Assembly: GCF_003600895.1 (NCBI RefSeq)
Contig: NZ_QYRP01000002.1
Location: forward strand, 1,054,001 to 1,118,000
Direction: 5' to 3'
Source of the DNA: Nocardioides cavernaquae
GTDB taxonomy: Bacteria > Actinomycetota > Actinomycetes > Propionibacteriales > Nocardioidaceae
Length of the DNA: 64,000 bases
The translations under genes were made by a program, and so were the position numbers. Positions 24,880 to 33,927 of the stretch are shown here, piece by piece. The notes beneath the pieces are model-generated. The model saw nothing but the letters and a program-made list of their open reading frames with translations, searched no databases and was not told the origin of the DNA. Position 1 is the first letter of the stretch, and the number at the start of each line of letters is the position of its first letter.

Positions 24880-26172
24880 ATGGACACTCAGACCTTCGTC
24901 AACCTGGGACTGGTCCTTCTCTTCGTCCTCGTCGGCGGCGTCTTCGCCGCCACCGAGCTGGCGCTGGTCTCGTTGCGCGAGAGCCAGCTCACGGCCATGG
25001 AGCGTGCAGGCTCACGCGGAGCGCGCGTCGCCTCTGTCGCCCGCGATCCCAACCGCTTCCTTGCGGCGGTCCAGATCGGCGTGACGGTCGCGGGCTTCCT
25101 CTCCGCGGCGTACGGCGGCTCGACGCTCGCGCCCGACCTCGCGCCGTACCTCGAGCACCTCGGTCTGGGCGAGGCTGCCGCGGACTCGACGGCGCTGGTG
25201 CTGCTCACGCTCTTCATCGCCTACCTCTCGCTGGTCTTCGGGGAGCTCGTTCCGAAGCGGATCGCCATGCAGAAGTCGGCGGGGGTCGCTCTGGCCGTCG
25301 CACCGACGCTGGATCGATTCGCCACCCTGATGCGCCCGGTGGTCTGGCTTCTCTCGGTGTCGACCAACGGCGTCGTCCGGCTGCTCGGTGGCGACCCGCA
25401 TGCTGCGAGCGAACAACTCTCGGAGGACGAGCTCCGTGAACTCGTCTCCACGCACGAGGACCTCGACGAACAGGAGCGCCGGATCCTCCGCGATGTCTTC
25501 GCAGCAACGGACACCAGCCTGAAGGAGGTCATGCGTCCGCGCGGCGATGTCGCCTTCCTCTCCGGAGACCTGCCCCTCGCCGACGCAGCGGAGCGGGTAC
25601 GCGACATGCCGTACTCCCGCTACCCCGTGACCGGCGACGACTTCGACGACGTGATCGGCTTCCTCCACGTCCGCGACCTGCTCGGGGTGACTCCGGACGA
25701 CAGCCGGAGCGTGCGCGCCGTGTGCCGACCGGTCGCGATGCTGCCGGGCACCAAACGTGTTCTTCCCACCGTCGCCAGCATGCGCGAGGGCGGAAGCCAC
25801 CTGGCCATCGTCGTCGACGAGTACGGCGGCACCGACGGCATCGTGACACTCGAGGACCTCGTCGAGGAGCTCGTGGGCGAGATCCGCGATGAGTACGACG
25901 CCGCCGAAACGCACCCCGAGGGCGACCTGGGGCGCCTCGATGCCGGCATGAGCCTGGAGGAGTTCGCCGAGACCACGGGCATCGAGCTCGAGGACGGCGG
26001 ATACGAGACCGTCGCCGGCTATGTGGTCGCCCAGCTCGGCCGGATCGCACGAGTCGGCGATGTGGTGCAGATCGCCGGGGGCCAGATTGCGGTCACGGGC
26101 ATCGCAGGAGCGCGGATCACCGAGGTCGCCTGTGACGTCCCGCCCACCTCACCGGACGACGGCCCGGAATGA
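24880..26172 (+). CDS. CNNM/CorC-type (hemolysin-family) transport protein
   Basis: 430 residues. An N-terminal CNNM/DUF21 domain with four hydrophobic segments (about 5-185) includes F-G-E-L-V-P-K-R near residue 122. A CBS-domain pair (about 205-335) contains M-R-P-R-G-D-V and V-D-E-Y-G-G-T-D-G-I-V-T-L-E-D-L. The C-terminal CorC/HlyC domain reads E-E-F-A-E-T-T-G-I near 355. Relatives mediate Mg2+/Co2+ efflux or Na+-coupled Mg2+ transport at the cell membrane, with CBS domains sensing nucleotides. The start lies directly after a strong leader hairpin. Confidence 0.88.
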   Translation: MDTQTFVNLGLVLLFVLVGGVFAATELALVSLRESQLTAMERAGSRGARVASVARDPNRFLAAVQIGVTVAGFLSAAYGGSTLAPDLAPYLEHLGLGEAAADSTALVLLTLFIAYLSLVFGELVPKRIAMQKSAGVALAVAPTLDRFATLMRPVVWLLSVSTNGVVRLLGGDPHAASEQLSEDELRELVSTHEDLDEQERRILRDVFAATDTSLKEVMRPRGDVAFLSGDLPLADAAERVRDMPYSRYPVTGDDFDDVIGFLHVRDLLGVTPDDSRSVRAVCRPVAMLPGTKRVLPTVASMREGGSHLAIVVDEYGGTDGIVTLEDLVEELVGEIRDEYDAAETHPEGDLGRLDAGMSLEEFAETTGIELEDGGYETVAGYVVAQLGRIARVGDVVQIAGGQIAVTGIAGARITEVACDVPPTSPDDGPE

Positions 26173-26314
26173 GTCAGCCTGCCCCCGGAGAGGCAGGAAT
26201 CCCATGTCCGAAGCAGTACGGCTCCGGGTGAGCGAGGCCCTTGTCTGTCACTTGGGGGCGGGGCAGTGTGGGAGTTCCGGGGGCGACACCACCATGGGTT
26301 GACCAGGAGCACGC

Positions 26315-27511
26315 ATGAACATCGTGATCATCGGCGGAGGCCTTGCTGGTGCCTCGGCAGCGGAGGAGCTCCGCACCCAGGGGCACGACGGCAACATCAC
26401 GCTGATCGCCGCCGAGCCCCATCGCCCGTACGAACGCCCGCCGCTCTCCAAGGGGCTGCTGCTCGGTGACGCCGGTCCCGACTCGGTCTACGTCCACGCC
26501 TCCGGCTGGTACGCCGAGCACCACGTCGAGCTGATCACCGGCTCCCCTGCCACCGGGATCGATCTCGCAGCGGGGCAGGTGATCCTGGAGGACCGGACGA
26601 TCCCCTTCGACCGGCTCCTCCTGGCGACCGGCTCGACGCCACGCCACCTGGCGATGGCGGAGCAGTCCGGGGCCGACGTCCGCTACCTCCGCACGCTCGA
26701 CGACTCGCTCGCATTGAAGGCGCGACTGGCCGATCACCTGCTGATCATCGGCGCTGGCTGGATCGGCCTCGAGGTCGCCTCAGCGGTGCGGAAGGCCGGC
26801 GGCGCGGTCACCGTGGTCGAGAGCGCTCTTCTGCCGCTCGCTGCCGTGCTGGGTCCTGAGCTGGCGCCGGTCTTCGCCGAGCTGCACCGGTCGCACGGCG
26901 TCGATCTCCGCCTCGGCACCTCGCTCGAGTCCCTCACGCACGAGGCCGGGTGCACGACTGCCCGGCTCGGCGACGGAGACACGGTCACCCCGGACCTGGT
27001 CCTGGTCGGTATCGGCGCGGAGGCGGATGACTCGCTGGCTGCCGAGGCCGGGCTGGCCGTGGACCACGGCGTACTCGTCGACGCGGGGTTGCGCTCCAGC
27101 GACCCGCGGGTCTTCGCCGCGGGCGATGTCGCGCGACACGACCATCCGGTCCACGGACGGATCCGCGTCGAGCACTGGGACTCCGCCATCCACCAGGGCC
27201 GTCACGCGGCCCGCGCCATGCTCGGCTCCGAGGAGCCCTACACGCGCGAGCCCTACTTCTTCACCGACCAGTACGACCTCGGCATGGAGTACGTCGGACA
27301 CGTCGGCGCCGACGGCTACGACGAGCTGGTGATCCGCGGCGATCTCCCGTCCCGGGTCTTCAGCGCGCTGTGGATCAAGGATGACCGCGTGGTTGCCGGC
27401 ATGCACTGCAACGACTGGGACGCGATCGACCCGATCCGGTCGTGGGTCGGCCGTGGAGCGACCGACGCCGCGAGGAACAAGGCCAGCAAGCTCATGCCGG
27501 CGCCGGCCTGA
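26315..27511 (+). CDS. FAD-dependent pyridine nucleotide-disulfide/ferredoxin reductase-type oxidoreductase
   Basis: 398 residues from an ATG with AGGAG upstream. FAD motif I-I-G-G-G-L-A-G-A-S-A-A-E-E at residue 5, the E-R-P-P-L-S-K segment near 43 of rhodocoxin/putidaredoxin-type reductases, NAD(P) motif I-G-A-G-W-I-G-L-E-V near 147, and the second FAD motif V-F-A-A-G-D-V near 270. It likely transfers electrons from NAD(P)H to a ferredoxin or P450 partner, but no such partner is adjacent. Convergent with the aldehyde dehydrogenase-like gene. Confidence 0.88.
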   Translation: MNIVIIGGGLAGASAAEELRTQGHDGNITLIAAEPHRPYERPPLSKGLLLGDAGPDSVYVHASGWYAEHHVELITGSPATGIDLAAGQVILEDRTIPFDRLLLATGSTPRHLAMAEQSGADVRYLRTLDDSLALKARLADHLLIIGAGWIGLEVASAVRKAGGAVTVVESALLPLAAVLGPELAPVFAELHRSHGVDLRLGTSLESLTHEAGCTTARLGDGDTVTPDLVLVGIGAEADDSLAAEAGLAVDHGVLVDAGLRSSDPRVFAAGDVARHDHPVHGRIRVEHWDSAIHQGRHAARAMLGSEEPYTREPYFFTDQYDLGMEYVGHVGADGYDELVIRGDLPSRVFSALWIKDDRVVAGMHCNDWDAIDPIRSWVGRGATDAARNKASKLMPAPA

Positions 27512-27519
27512 GCCTCCGG

Positions 27520-29232
27520 TCAGCCGCGCAGCGCGGAGGCGAACACCGACGGGAGCTTGCGCCAGCGCGGCGCGATCGAGAACCGCACCAGTCGCTCGCC
27601 GGTCGTCGCGGCCGTGCGGTTGTGCACGAACCACGGCGGCACCGGGGCCAGGCTCATCTGCCCGGTCGCCATCGACCGGGGAAACGGCCGGAACGGGCCA
27701 CGGACGACGGTGCGCTCCGGCCGTGCGAGGAGCAGTCCGTTGTGCACGACCCCGTGACCGGACTGGATGTCGTCGGCTGTGTGGCCGGGGAAGGCACCCC
27801 AGGTCGCGAACGGTGAGAGGTAGCCGACAGCGGTCCAGGCGTTGAGCGCGATGGTGCCGTAGCGCAGCCCGGCGAGCATCTCGTCGAGGCGCTCGGATCC
27901 GATGGCCCGCAGGTCCCGCGGGTGGGCCACGATGTTGGCGCCCAGGGTCCCCCGGAGCCGGTCGTTGGAGAAGTCGATGGCCCGGGCCAGGAAGTCGGCG
28001 CCGGTGCCGCCCAGCTCGGTGACGCCGAGGACGGGCCCGAAGAACTCGTTCTCGAACGCCGGCTCGTCCCGGCCGGAGTCGAGGACCGGCAGCAGGGTGC
28101 GCTCCGGCGTACCGCCGACGGCTTCGTGCGGAGTCACACCGTCGCGTGCTGCCGCGACCCGGCCGGCACTGCCGGGGTACCAGGCAGGGCGCTCCGGGGC
28201 GTCGGCGAGTGCCCGCCGCAGCGCCGTGAGGAACTCGCCCTTCTGCGCCCAGTCCGAGCTCAGCACGACCACCTGGCCTGCGACGCAGTTGGATCCGGAG
28301 TTGTGCAGGCGCATGGTCGCGACGTGGCGGGCCTGGAACTCGAGGTCGCGCTTCGACCACCGGCCCGGGACGACGATCACCGGCGAGACACCACCGAGCT
28401 CGCTGGTGATGGGCTTGCGCAGCCTGGGCGTGCCCGCGGTGCGATTGGCCCGGCCCTCCTCACCGGGTCCCCAGACGATCGCGTCGTGAGTGGCCTCGGA
28501 GCCGGTCATGTGCACGGCGTCGATGTCGTTGTGAGCGATGACGGAGGCACCGAGCTCGAGGTCGCTGGTGAAGATCTGGACCGCGCCGATCCGGATGAAC
28601 GGCGCGAAGATCGCCTGGAACATCGGGAGTAGCGCATCGGTGACCGGGTTGAGCTTCAGCGCGACCGAGCGGTTGTCGGCGTACAGGACGTAGAGCGCAT
28701 CGAGCGGCGCGATCGAGAAGATGTTTCCGGCGCCCAGCACGACGCAGGTCCCGTGGACGTCTGCCGGTGCACGCAGGCCGAGGCCGGCGCTGGCCCGCAC
28801 CTCGGTCTCGCTGACCCCGGGCTCGCACCAGACCTCGGCGGAGAACCCGGACAGCAGCAGCCGGTCCCAGACCGAGTGCGGGAGGACCTGCACGGCGACC
28901 CGGTCCCCCGGGACGGCACGCATCTCGAAGCCGTCGGTGGGCGTCCCCCCGGCTTCCATCTTCGCGACGGTCTGGAGCAGGTGACCGGCGTAGTAGAGCG
29001 TCGCCCACGGGCCGGAGATCCACTCCTCACCCACGGCCGGCGAGGCCGGGTCAATCCCCTTGATGCCCGTCGCGATCCGCACCCATTCGGAGGCGTGCCT
29101 CTCCACGAGGCCGGCGAACTGCTGCAGCATCTCGCGGCGCTGGGTCAGCGTGACCCCGGACCAGGCCGTCGCGCCGGCCCTGGCAGCGGCGGCGATCCGG
29201 TCCGCCCGGACGTCAGTCGTCTCCACCGTCAT
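27520..29232 (-). CDS. Aldehyde dehydrogenase-superfamily protein, long divergent form
   Basis: 570 residues, longer than the usual 480-500. The NAD-binding region has V-L-G-A-G-N-I near residue 167 and L-K-L-N-P near 195. The E-L-G-G motif is at about 277 and the catalytic Cys segment G-S-N-C-V-A-G-Q at about 318. A further conserved Glu lies in F-E-N-E-F-F-G-P-V near 400. It should oxidise an aldehyde to the acid in the cytosol; the substrate is not indicated by neighbours. The N-terminus is Ala-rich without a signal peptide. Confidence 0.87.
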   Translation of the reverse strand: MTVETTDVRADRIAAAARAGATAWSGVTLTQRREMLQQFAGLVERHASEWVRIATGIKGIDPASPAVGEEWISGPWATLYYAGHLLQTVAKMEAGGTPTDGFEMRAVPGDRVAVQVLPHSVWDRLLLSGFSAEVWCEPGVSETEVRASAGLGLRAPADVHGTCVVLGAGNIFSIAPLDALYVLYADNRSVALKLNPVTDALLPMFQAIFAPFIRIGAVQIFTSDLELGASVIAHNDIDAVHMTGSEATHDAIVWGPGEEGRANRTAGTPRLRKPITSELGGVSPVIVVPGRWSKRDLEFQARHVATMRLHNSGSNCVAGQVVVLSSDWAQKGEFLTALRRALADAPERPAWYPGSAGRVAAARDGVTPHEAVGGTPERTLLPVLDSGRDEPAFENEFFGPVLGVTELGGTGADFLARAIDFSNDRLRGTLGANIVAHPRDLRAIGSERLDEMLAGLRYGTIALNAWTAVGYLSPFATWGAFPGHTADDIQSGHGVVHNGLLLARPERTVVRGPFRPFPRSMATGQMSLAPVPPWFVHNRTAATTGERLVRFSIAPRWRKLPSVFASALRG

Positions 29233-29392
29233 CTCGATCAGGCTCCTCGTTCATCAGGTCAGCGGCCTCTCGCCGATGAGCACGTGGGTGCGTGGGTGAC
29301 TCCCATGCTCCGGCGCCGGACCACTCCACCGCTAGTGAGGGGAACCACAGTCCGGGGCCCCTCTTGTGACGGAGTCCAACGCTCAGCCGATC

Positions 29393-29959
29393 TCAGCCGA
29401 TCTCGGCCCATCCGGGTGCTCCCACGTGGCGGCTCGTGCCGGAGCCACGCCACCAGGGCGACGATGCGATCGCCGCCAGCCCGGCACCGGCGGTGTTGAG
29501 CAGCACGTCGTCGACGGACGAGACCCGGTCGAGCAGCAGGACGTACTGCAGGACCTCGATCACCGTCGAGCAGCCCGCAGCGAGCACGACGATCCGCGGG
29601 ATCGATGCCCAGGTCGAGGACAGCACGGGGAGGCAGAATCCCAGCGCGGCCAGGATCAGGAGGTTCCCGACCACCTGGCCGGTGTCCATGGTCTCGAGGT
29701 CACGCAGCGGCACCATGCTCACGCTCCCCGTCACCTCTCCGGCCCGGCTGCCCGGCATCATCGTCAGCCAGACGAAGGGCACCGTTCCGTGGACGAGGCC
29801 GACCTGCGCCACCGACGTGCGCCAGGCATGCGGTCTCCTTCGCCACTGCCGCACCCCGGCGATGACGACCACCACGAGCGCGGCCAGCGGCAACGTGAAC
29901 ACGGTCAGCGCGGCGACCCCGGTGAAGGTGAAGAGCAGGTCGTGCCATCCCCGGATCAC
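29393..29959 (-). CDS. VanZ-family membrane protein
   Basis: 188 residues from a GTG at 29959 that overlaps the VanY-like stop (GTGA). There are four to five hydrophobic segments; the first covers about residues 7-33. The VanZ signature is present: P-F-V-W-L-T near 65, then G-N-L-L-I-L-A-A-L-G-F near 105, and E-V-L-Q-Y-V-L-L-L-D-R-V-S-S-V-D-D-V-L-L-N near 145. VanZ proteins give low-level teicoplanin or lipoglycopeptide resistance by an unclear route. Translationally coupled to the VanY-like gene. Confidence 0.85.
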   Translation of the reverse strand: MIRGWHDLLFTFTGVAALTVFTLPLAALVVVVIAGVRQWRRRPHAWRTSVAQVGLVHGTVPFVWLTMMPGSRAGEVTGSVSMVPLRDLETMDTGQVVGNLLILAALGFCLPVLSSTWASIPRIVVLAAGCSTVIEVLQYVLLLDRVSSVDDVLLNTAGAGLAAIASSPWWRGSGTSRHVGAPGWAEIG

Positions 29960-30627
29960 TGCTGCATCCGCGGGTCGCGCGAGGGATCGGCGTACGTCGC
30001 GGGGCAGCCGTCGGTGGCGGCGTACTCGCGAAGCTCGAAGTGCCACGGCTCGTTGTCGTAGACCTGGCACAGCCCGTGGCCGGCGCCGTGGACGGCGAGC
30101 CACCCGGCCCCCGCGCCACCGATGTCGACCGCGTCGCCTGACACATGAGGCGAGGTCTCGGGCGTGGCCACCCACCGCGCGGCCTCTTCCGCAGAGCCGC
30201 GCTCGGCAATCGCCTTCTCCAGCAGCCGCTCCTGATGCGCCGCCGAGCGCCAGCCGCTGTTGACCTCGAGCCGAAGGCCGTCGTCAGCCGCGGCGGTCGC
30301 GGCCCTTCGGAGGGCAGCCAGAAGGTCGGCGTCGAGGTTGGCCACTGCGGCGAACTGGTCGTCGAACACCGTCACGCCAGCAGGCACCGACCCCTCGGCG
30401 TACCGGTCGTTGCGGTTCTGCACGACGACGACGACGGCTCCGGTGACGGCGCTCGCGCGCGGTGCGCCGTCGAGCGGTGCGTCGTCGCCGGACGACCTCG
30501 AGGACGGGAAGGGTGGCTGCCAGGTCGCCAGTGCAGCGACGAGCAACGCTCCGAGGGCGGCGAGGGCGAGCAGGGACCCCGGGAACGTACGCCGGGCGGA
30601 TGGGCTGGATGGGTCGTGACGGGTCAT
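29956..30627 (-). CDS. VanY-type D-alanyl-D-alanine carboxypeptidase, membrane-anchored
   Basis: 223 residues from an ATG at 30627. One transmembrane anchor (residues about 18-37) is followed by a short spacer and the zinc carboxypeptidase domain. The S-G-W-R-S segment is near 127, H-V-S-G-D-A-V-D-I near 163 (H-x-x-G-x-A-x-D zinc motif) and E-P-W-H-F near 196. The enzyme trims terminal D-Ala from peptidoglycan stems outside the membrane. It is coupled to VanZ and divergent from a VanR/VanS-like pair, with direct repeats between. Confidence 0.88.
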   Translation of the reverse strand: MTRHDPSSPSARRTFPGSLLALAALGALLVAALATWQPPFPSSRSSGDDAPLDGAPRASAVTGAVVVVVQNRNDRYAEGSVPAGVTVFDDQFAAVANLDADLLAALRRAATAAADDGLRLEVNSGWRSAAHQERLLEKAIAERGSAEEAARWVATPETSPHVSGDAVDIGGAGAGWLAVHGAGHGLCQVYDNEPWHFELREYAATDGCPATYADPSRDPRMQQ

Positions 30628-30673
30628 GCATCCAGTCAAGGAAGGTCGCTGTTGCGAGGGCGTATCCGATTTT

Positions 30674-30694
30674 CGATATGCCGGCGATATGCCG
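30674..30694. promoter_or_regulatory. Direct repeats with 11-bp period between vanY-like and vanR-like genes
   Basis: CGATATGCCG occurs at 30674-30683 and again at 30685-30694, an 11-bp period as used by OmpR/PhoB-family regulators that bind head-to-tail on one DNA face. A possible -10 (TAGCAT, 30702-30707) for the regulator gene follows. This is the most likely binding site of the adjacent response regulator and could control both directions. Confidence 0.6.
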
Positions 30695-30717
30695 CGACTC
30701 GTAGCATCGGGATCACC

Positions 30718-31404
30718 ATGCGCGTGCTGATCGTCGAGGACGAGCCCCTTCTGGCCGGAGCCATCCGCGACGGCCTCCGTCTGGAGGCGATCGCGAGCGA
30801 TGTCGCGGGCGACGGCGACACCGCACTGGAGCTGCTGAGCGTCAACGGCTACGACATCGTCGTGCTCGACCGGGACATCCCCGGTCCCTCCGGCGACGAG
30901 GTGGCGCGGCGGATCGTCGGTTCCGGCAGCGGCATGCCGATCCTGATGCTGACCGCGGCCGACCGCCTCGACGACAAGGCCTCGGGCTTCGAACTCGGTG
31001 CCGACGACTACCTCACCAAGCCGTTCGAGCTGCGCGAGCTCGTGCTCCGGCTGCGGGCTCTCGACCGGCGGCGGCTGCACAACCGGCCCCCGGTGCGGGA
31101 GATCGCAGGGTTGCGGCTGGACCCATTCCGCCGCGAGGTCTACCGCGATGATCGCTACGTGGCCCTCACCCGCAAGCAGTTCGCCGTGCTCGAGGTGCTG
31201 GTCGGCGCCGAGGGTGGCGTGGTCAGCGCCGAGGAACTCCTGGAGCGGGCCTGGGACGAGAACGCCGACCCGTTCACCAACGCCGTGCGCATCACGGTGT
31301 CCTCCCTGCGCAAGCGACTGGGCGAGCCCGGGATCATCACCACCGTGGCCGGGGTCGGCTACCGCATCGAGACGTCGGTTGGCGGGGAGCCGAGCCGTGG
31401 CTAG
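30718..31404 (+). CDS. OmpR-family response regulator, VanR-like
   Basis: 228 residues. The receiver domain has E-D-E near residue 7, phosphoacceptor Asp51 in V-V-L-D-R-D-I-P-G and the K of L-T-K-P-F near 101. The C-terminal winged-helix domain carries A-L-T-R-K-Q-F-A-V-L-E and ends with V-G-Y-R-I. Overlaps the sensor kinase gene by 8 nt. Divergent VanY-VanZ genes suggest it answers cell-wall stress, but a similar pair could serve another envelope signal. Confidence 0.9.
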   Translation: MRVLIVEDEPLLAGAIRDGLRLEAIASDVAGDGDTALELLSVNGYDIVVLDRDIPGPSGDEVARRIVGSGSGMPILMLTAADRLDDKASGFELGADDYLTKPFELRELVLRLRALDRRRLHNRPPVREIAGLRLDPFRREVYRDDRYVALTRKQFAVLEVLVGAEGGVVSAEELLERAWDENADPFTNAVRITVSSLRKRLGEPGIITTVAGVGYRIETSVGGEPSRG

Positions 31405-32491
31405 CGAAACGGCCAGGAGGCCGGGACTCAGCGTCCGCCTGAAGCTCGCACTCAGCTACGCAGCACTGGTGATGGTCGCCGGGGTGATGCTGCTCGCTGT
31501 CGTGTGGGTCTTTCTGCTGCGCTACGTCCCGGACGCGGGATACATGCGGGTGCCCGGGCCCTCCCGTTCCGATCTGGAACGCGCCTTTGTCCCGAAGGCC
31601 GCGATGATGATGGGCCTCCTGCTGGTCTTCGGACTGGTGGGTGGCTGGATCCTTGCCGGTCGCATGCTTTCCCCCCTCGCGCGGATCACCTCCGCCACCC
31701 GTGTCGCTGCCACCGGGAAGCTCTCCCACCGGGTCGACCTCCCGGGTCGCCGCGACGAGTTCCGCGACCTCGCCGATGCCTTCGACGCCATGCTCGCCCA
31801 GCTCGAGGCGCACGTCGCCGAGCAGCAGCGCTTCGCGGCCAACGCCTCCCACGAGCTGCGCACTCCGCTGGCGATCACGCAGACCCTGCTCGAGGTCGCG
31901 CGCGAGGACCCGTCCCGTGACGCTGCCGCGCTCATCGAGCAGCTGCACTCGGTCAACACGCGCGCGATCGACCTCACCGAGGCACTGCTCCTGCTCAGCC
32001 GGGCGGATCAGGGCTCCTTCACCAGCGAGTACGTCGACCTGTCGCTCCTCGCCGAAGAGGCCACCGAGACACTCCTCCCGCTCGCCGAGAAGCGCGGGAT
32101 CTCGATCTCCACGACCGGCTCGGTGGCACCGGCCTCCGGTTCACCCGCCCTGCTGCTGCAGATGGTGACGAACCTTGTCCACAACGCGATCGTCCACAAC
32201 CTTGCGGACGGTGGCACCGTGACGGTGACGACGACCTCGGGTCCCCACGCCGTCGTACTGACCGTCGAGAACACCGGCCCGGACCTGAGCCCGGCGTTGG
32301 TGGCCACCCTCGTTGAGCCGTTCCAGCGCGGCACCGCACGCGTGCGCTCCGATCACGCGGGAATCGGCCTCGGCCTCGCCATCGTGAAGAGCATCGTGCA
32401 GGCACACGGCGGTCGGCTCCGTGTCGCTGCCCGGCCCGGCGGCGGGTTGCGCGTCGAAGTGGCCCTCGCCCTACCCTTGTCGCGTGGCTGA
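31397..32491 (+). CDS. Sensor histidine kinase, VanS-like
   Basis: 364 residues from a GTG at 31397. Two transmembrane helices (about 19-43 and 69-88) enclose a very short extracellular loop of roughly 25 residues. A HAMP domain follows (about 89-140), then the H-box S-H-E-L-R-T-P-L with His152, the N-box N-L-V-H-N-A-I near 255 and G-box I-G-L-G-L near 318. A loop this short leaves little room for a soluble ligand, as in kinases that sense the membrane or lipid-bound wall precursors. Its 3' end overlaps a small Cys-rich gene. Confidence 0.9.
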   Translation: MASETARRPGLSVRLKLALSYAALVMVAGVMLLAVVWVFLLRYVPDAGYMRVPGPSRSDLERAFVPKAAMMMGLLLVFGLVGGWILAGRMLSPLARITSATRVAATGKLSHRVDLPGRRDEFRDLADAFDAMLAQLEAHVAEQQRFAANASHELRTPLAITQTLLEVAREDPSRDAAALIEQLHSVNTRAIDLTEALLLLSRADQGSFTSEYVDLSLLAEEATETLLPLAEKRGISISTTGSVAPASGSPALLLQMVTNLVHNAIVHNLADGGTVTVTTTSGPHAVVLTVENTGPDLSPALVATLVEPFQRGTARVRSDHAGIGLGLAIVKSIVQAHGGRLRVAARPGGGLRVEVALALPLSRG

Positions 32492-32606
32492 CCTGACCGA
32501 ACCCTGCCCCAACTGCGACACCCTGATGCGCTGGGAGACCTCCCATGAGCGCTGCGACGGCTGCGGCTACATCCGGCCGTGCTGCGAAGGCGCGCCCTGC
32601 AACTGA
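32484..32606 (+). CDS. Small Cys-rich protein
   Basis: 40 residues from a GTG at 32484 that overlaps the kinase stop by 8 nt. Cys pattern C-P-N-C, C-D-G-C-G, then C-C-E-G-A-P-C, likely a zinc knuckle. Similar short proteins ending I-R-P-C-C-E-G occur in actinobacteria, with no known function. Last gene of the two-component operon, 42 bp before the left inverted repeat of the nitrilase cassette. Confidence 0.62.
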   Translation: MADLTEPCPNCDTLMRWETSHERCDGCGYIRPCCEGAPCN

Positions 32607-32647
32607 CGCCTCGCTGCGCCAGAGTCGCCGCGAGGCCGTCAGTCAGC

Positions 32648-32672
32648 TGTTGAGATGCAGCGAAGAATGACA
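32648..32672 (+). repeat. Left terminal inverted repeat
   Basis: 25 bp, beginning TGTTGAGATG and ending GAATGACA. It matches the right repeat at 42270-42294 in reverse complement except at position 20 (A here, T there). Confidence 0.8.
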
Positions 32673-32824
32673 GGCTTCCCGCTGGAAACATGGACAGAAC
32701 GTCGCTCCGCGGCAGCGGTTGTCAATCTTCGATTGCGGTTGAATCCTTCAGTTACTGGCGAAGGTGTCGGCCCGAGACCTTCGCGACCTTCCGCGGTCTG
32801 GGCGGACTCGACTGTTTGGCCCCG

Positions 32825-33922
32825 CTATCCGACTGCGAGCGATTCGTAGAACGCCAGGTGCTCTTCGGCCGCTCGTTGCCAGGTGTAGGAGCGCGCCAGC
32901 TCACGACCGGATTCGCGCGCGTCGTTGGCGGCGCAGTCGACGGCCTGCGCCAACTGGGTTGCAATTTCTCCCACGGTCGATGCGTAACGGATCTCATCCC
33001 CGAAGACCTCGCGAAGCACGGGGAGTTCCCGAGCAACAACGGGAACTCCTGCCGCGAGCGCTTCCATTGCTGCCAGGCCAAACCCTTCCTTGTTGGACAC
33101 CATGGCGAGGGCGCTCGCTTCGGCAACGAGCGCGGGCAACTCGTCGTCGTCGAGTACGCCGACGATTTGAGGCTCGATGCCGAGCTCGAGTGCGCGTGCG
33201 TTGAAGGAGTCGCGGTAATCGCGGTAATCGAAGAGTGTTTCACCCCCGCCGAATGCGAGGTTCAGTCCCGGGTAGGCAGGGGCGATGCGAGCGAAGGCCT
33301 CGAGAAGGTCGATTGAGCCCTTGCGGGGTTCGATGCCACCGAGCGCGAGGACGTAGCGGCCCAAGGATCCTCGCCAGCCAGCACGCCCCACCGCGTCTGA
33401 TGCGCCGGCTTCGAACCGTGCGGAGTCGACTCCGTTGGGGATGACCACGGGGTTCAGGCCCCAGCCCTTTGCGACCTCGTCCGCGACGGCTCTGGAGACG
33501 CAGATCCGTGCGGTGGGTGCTACGACAGCTCGTTCGTGGCAGGCAACGAGCTCGGGGGTCGTGAAGTTGTCGAGATGGTGGATGGTCCTGATGCACGGCA
33601 GCGCTGCATTCGCGGAGATGCAGTCCTGCGCGTGGACGATGTCGTACCGGTCGCGCTCAAGCGAGAACGCATCCCTGAGGGCCTGGATCGAGCGGGCGAT
33701 TCGTGTGCCGACGTCTTCGCCTTCCTTGTCAGGGAATTCGACTGCTTTGATCGTGACGGCTGGATCCACCTTCCTGAAGAAGGTGGTATCGCCGCCCCTG
33801 GCCAGGGTCCAGACATGGACCTCTTGTCCGAGGTCGGCGAGTGCCTCGGCAAGGGCCAATGTGTGAACGACGCCGCCCCGAGGTTTGGTGGAATACGTGA
33901 GGAGGGCGATCTTCAAAGTCAA
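32825..33922 (-). CDS. Glycosyltransferase, MSMEG_0565 family
   Basis: 365 residues with the GT-B fold of GT4 enzymes. The N-terminus K-I-A-L-L-T-Y-S-T-K-P-R-G-G-V-V-H-T is characteristic of the MSMEG_0565 group, found only in nitrilase/radical-SAM clusters. The C-terminal half has the donor-site motif E-G-F-G-L-A-A-M-E-A-L-A near residue 290, and I-P-N-G-V-D near 172. A sugar-nucleotide-dependent transfer to a small molecule is likely; donor and acceptor are unknown. Last gene of the leftward operon, 5 bp after the second nitrilase-fold gene. Confidence 0.87.
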   Translation of the reverse strand: MTLKIALLTYSTKPRGGVVHTLALAEALADLGQEVHVWTLARGGDTTFFRKVDPAVTIKAVEFPDKEGEDVGTRIARSIQALRDAFSLERDRYDIVHAQDCISANAALPCIRTIHHLDNFTTPELVACHERAVVAPTARICVSRAVADEVAKGWGLNPVVIPNGVDSARFEAGASDAVGRAGWRGSLGRYVLALGGIEPRKGSIDLLEAFARIAPAYPGLNLAFGGGETLFDYRDYRDSFNARALELGIEPQIVGVLDDDELPALVAEASALAMVSNKEGFGLAAMEALAAGVPVVARELPVLREVFGDEIRYASTVGEIATQLAQAVDCAANDARESGRELARSYTWQRAAEEHLAFYESLAVG

Positions 33923-33927
33923 AGCTC

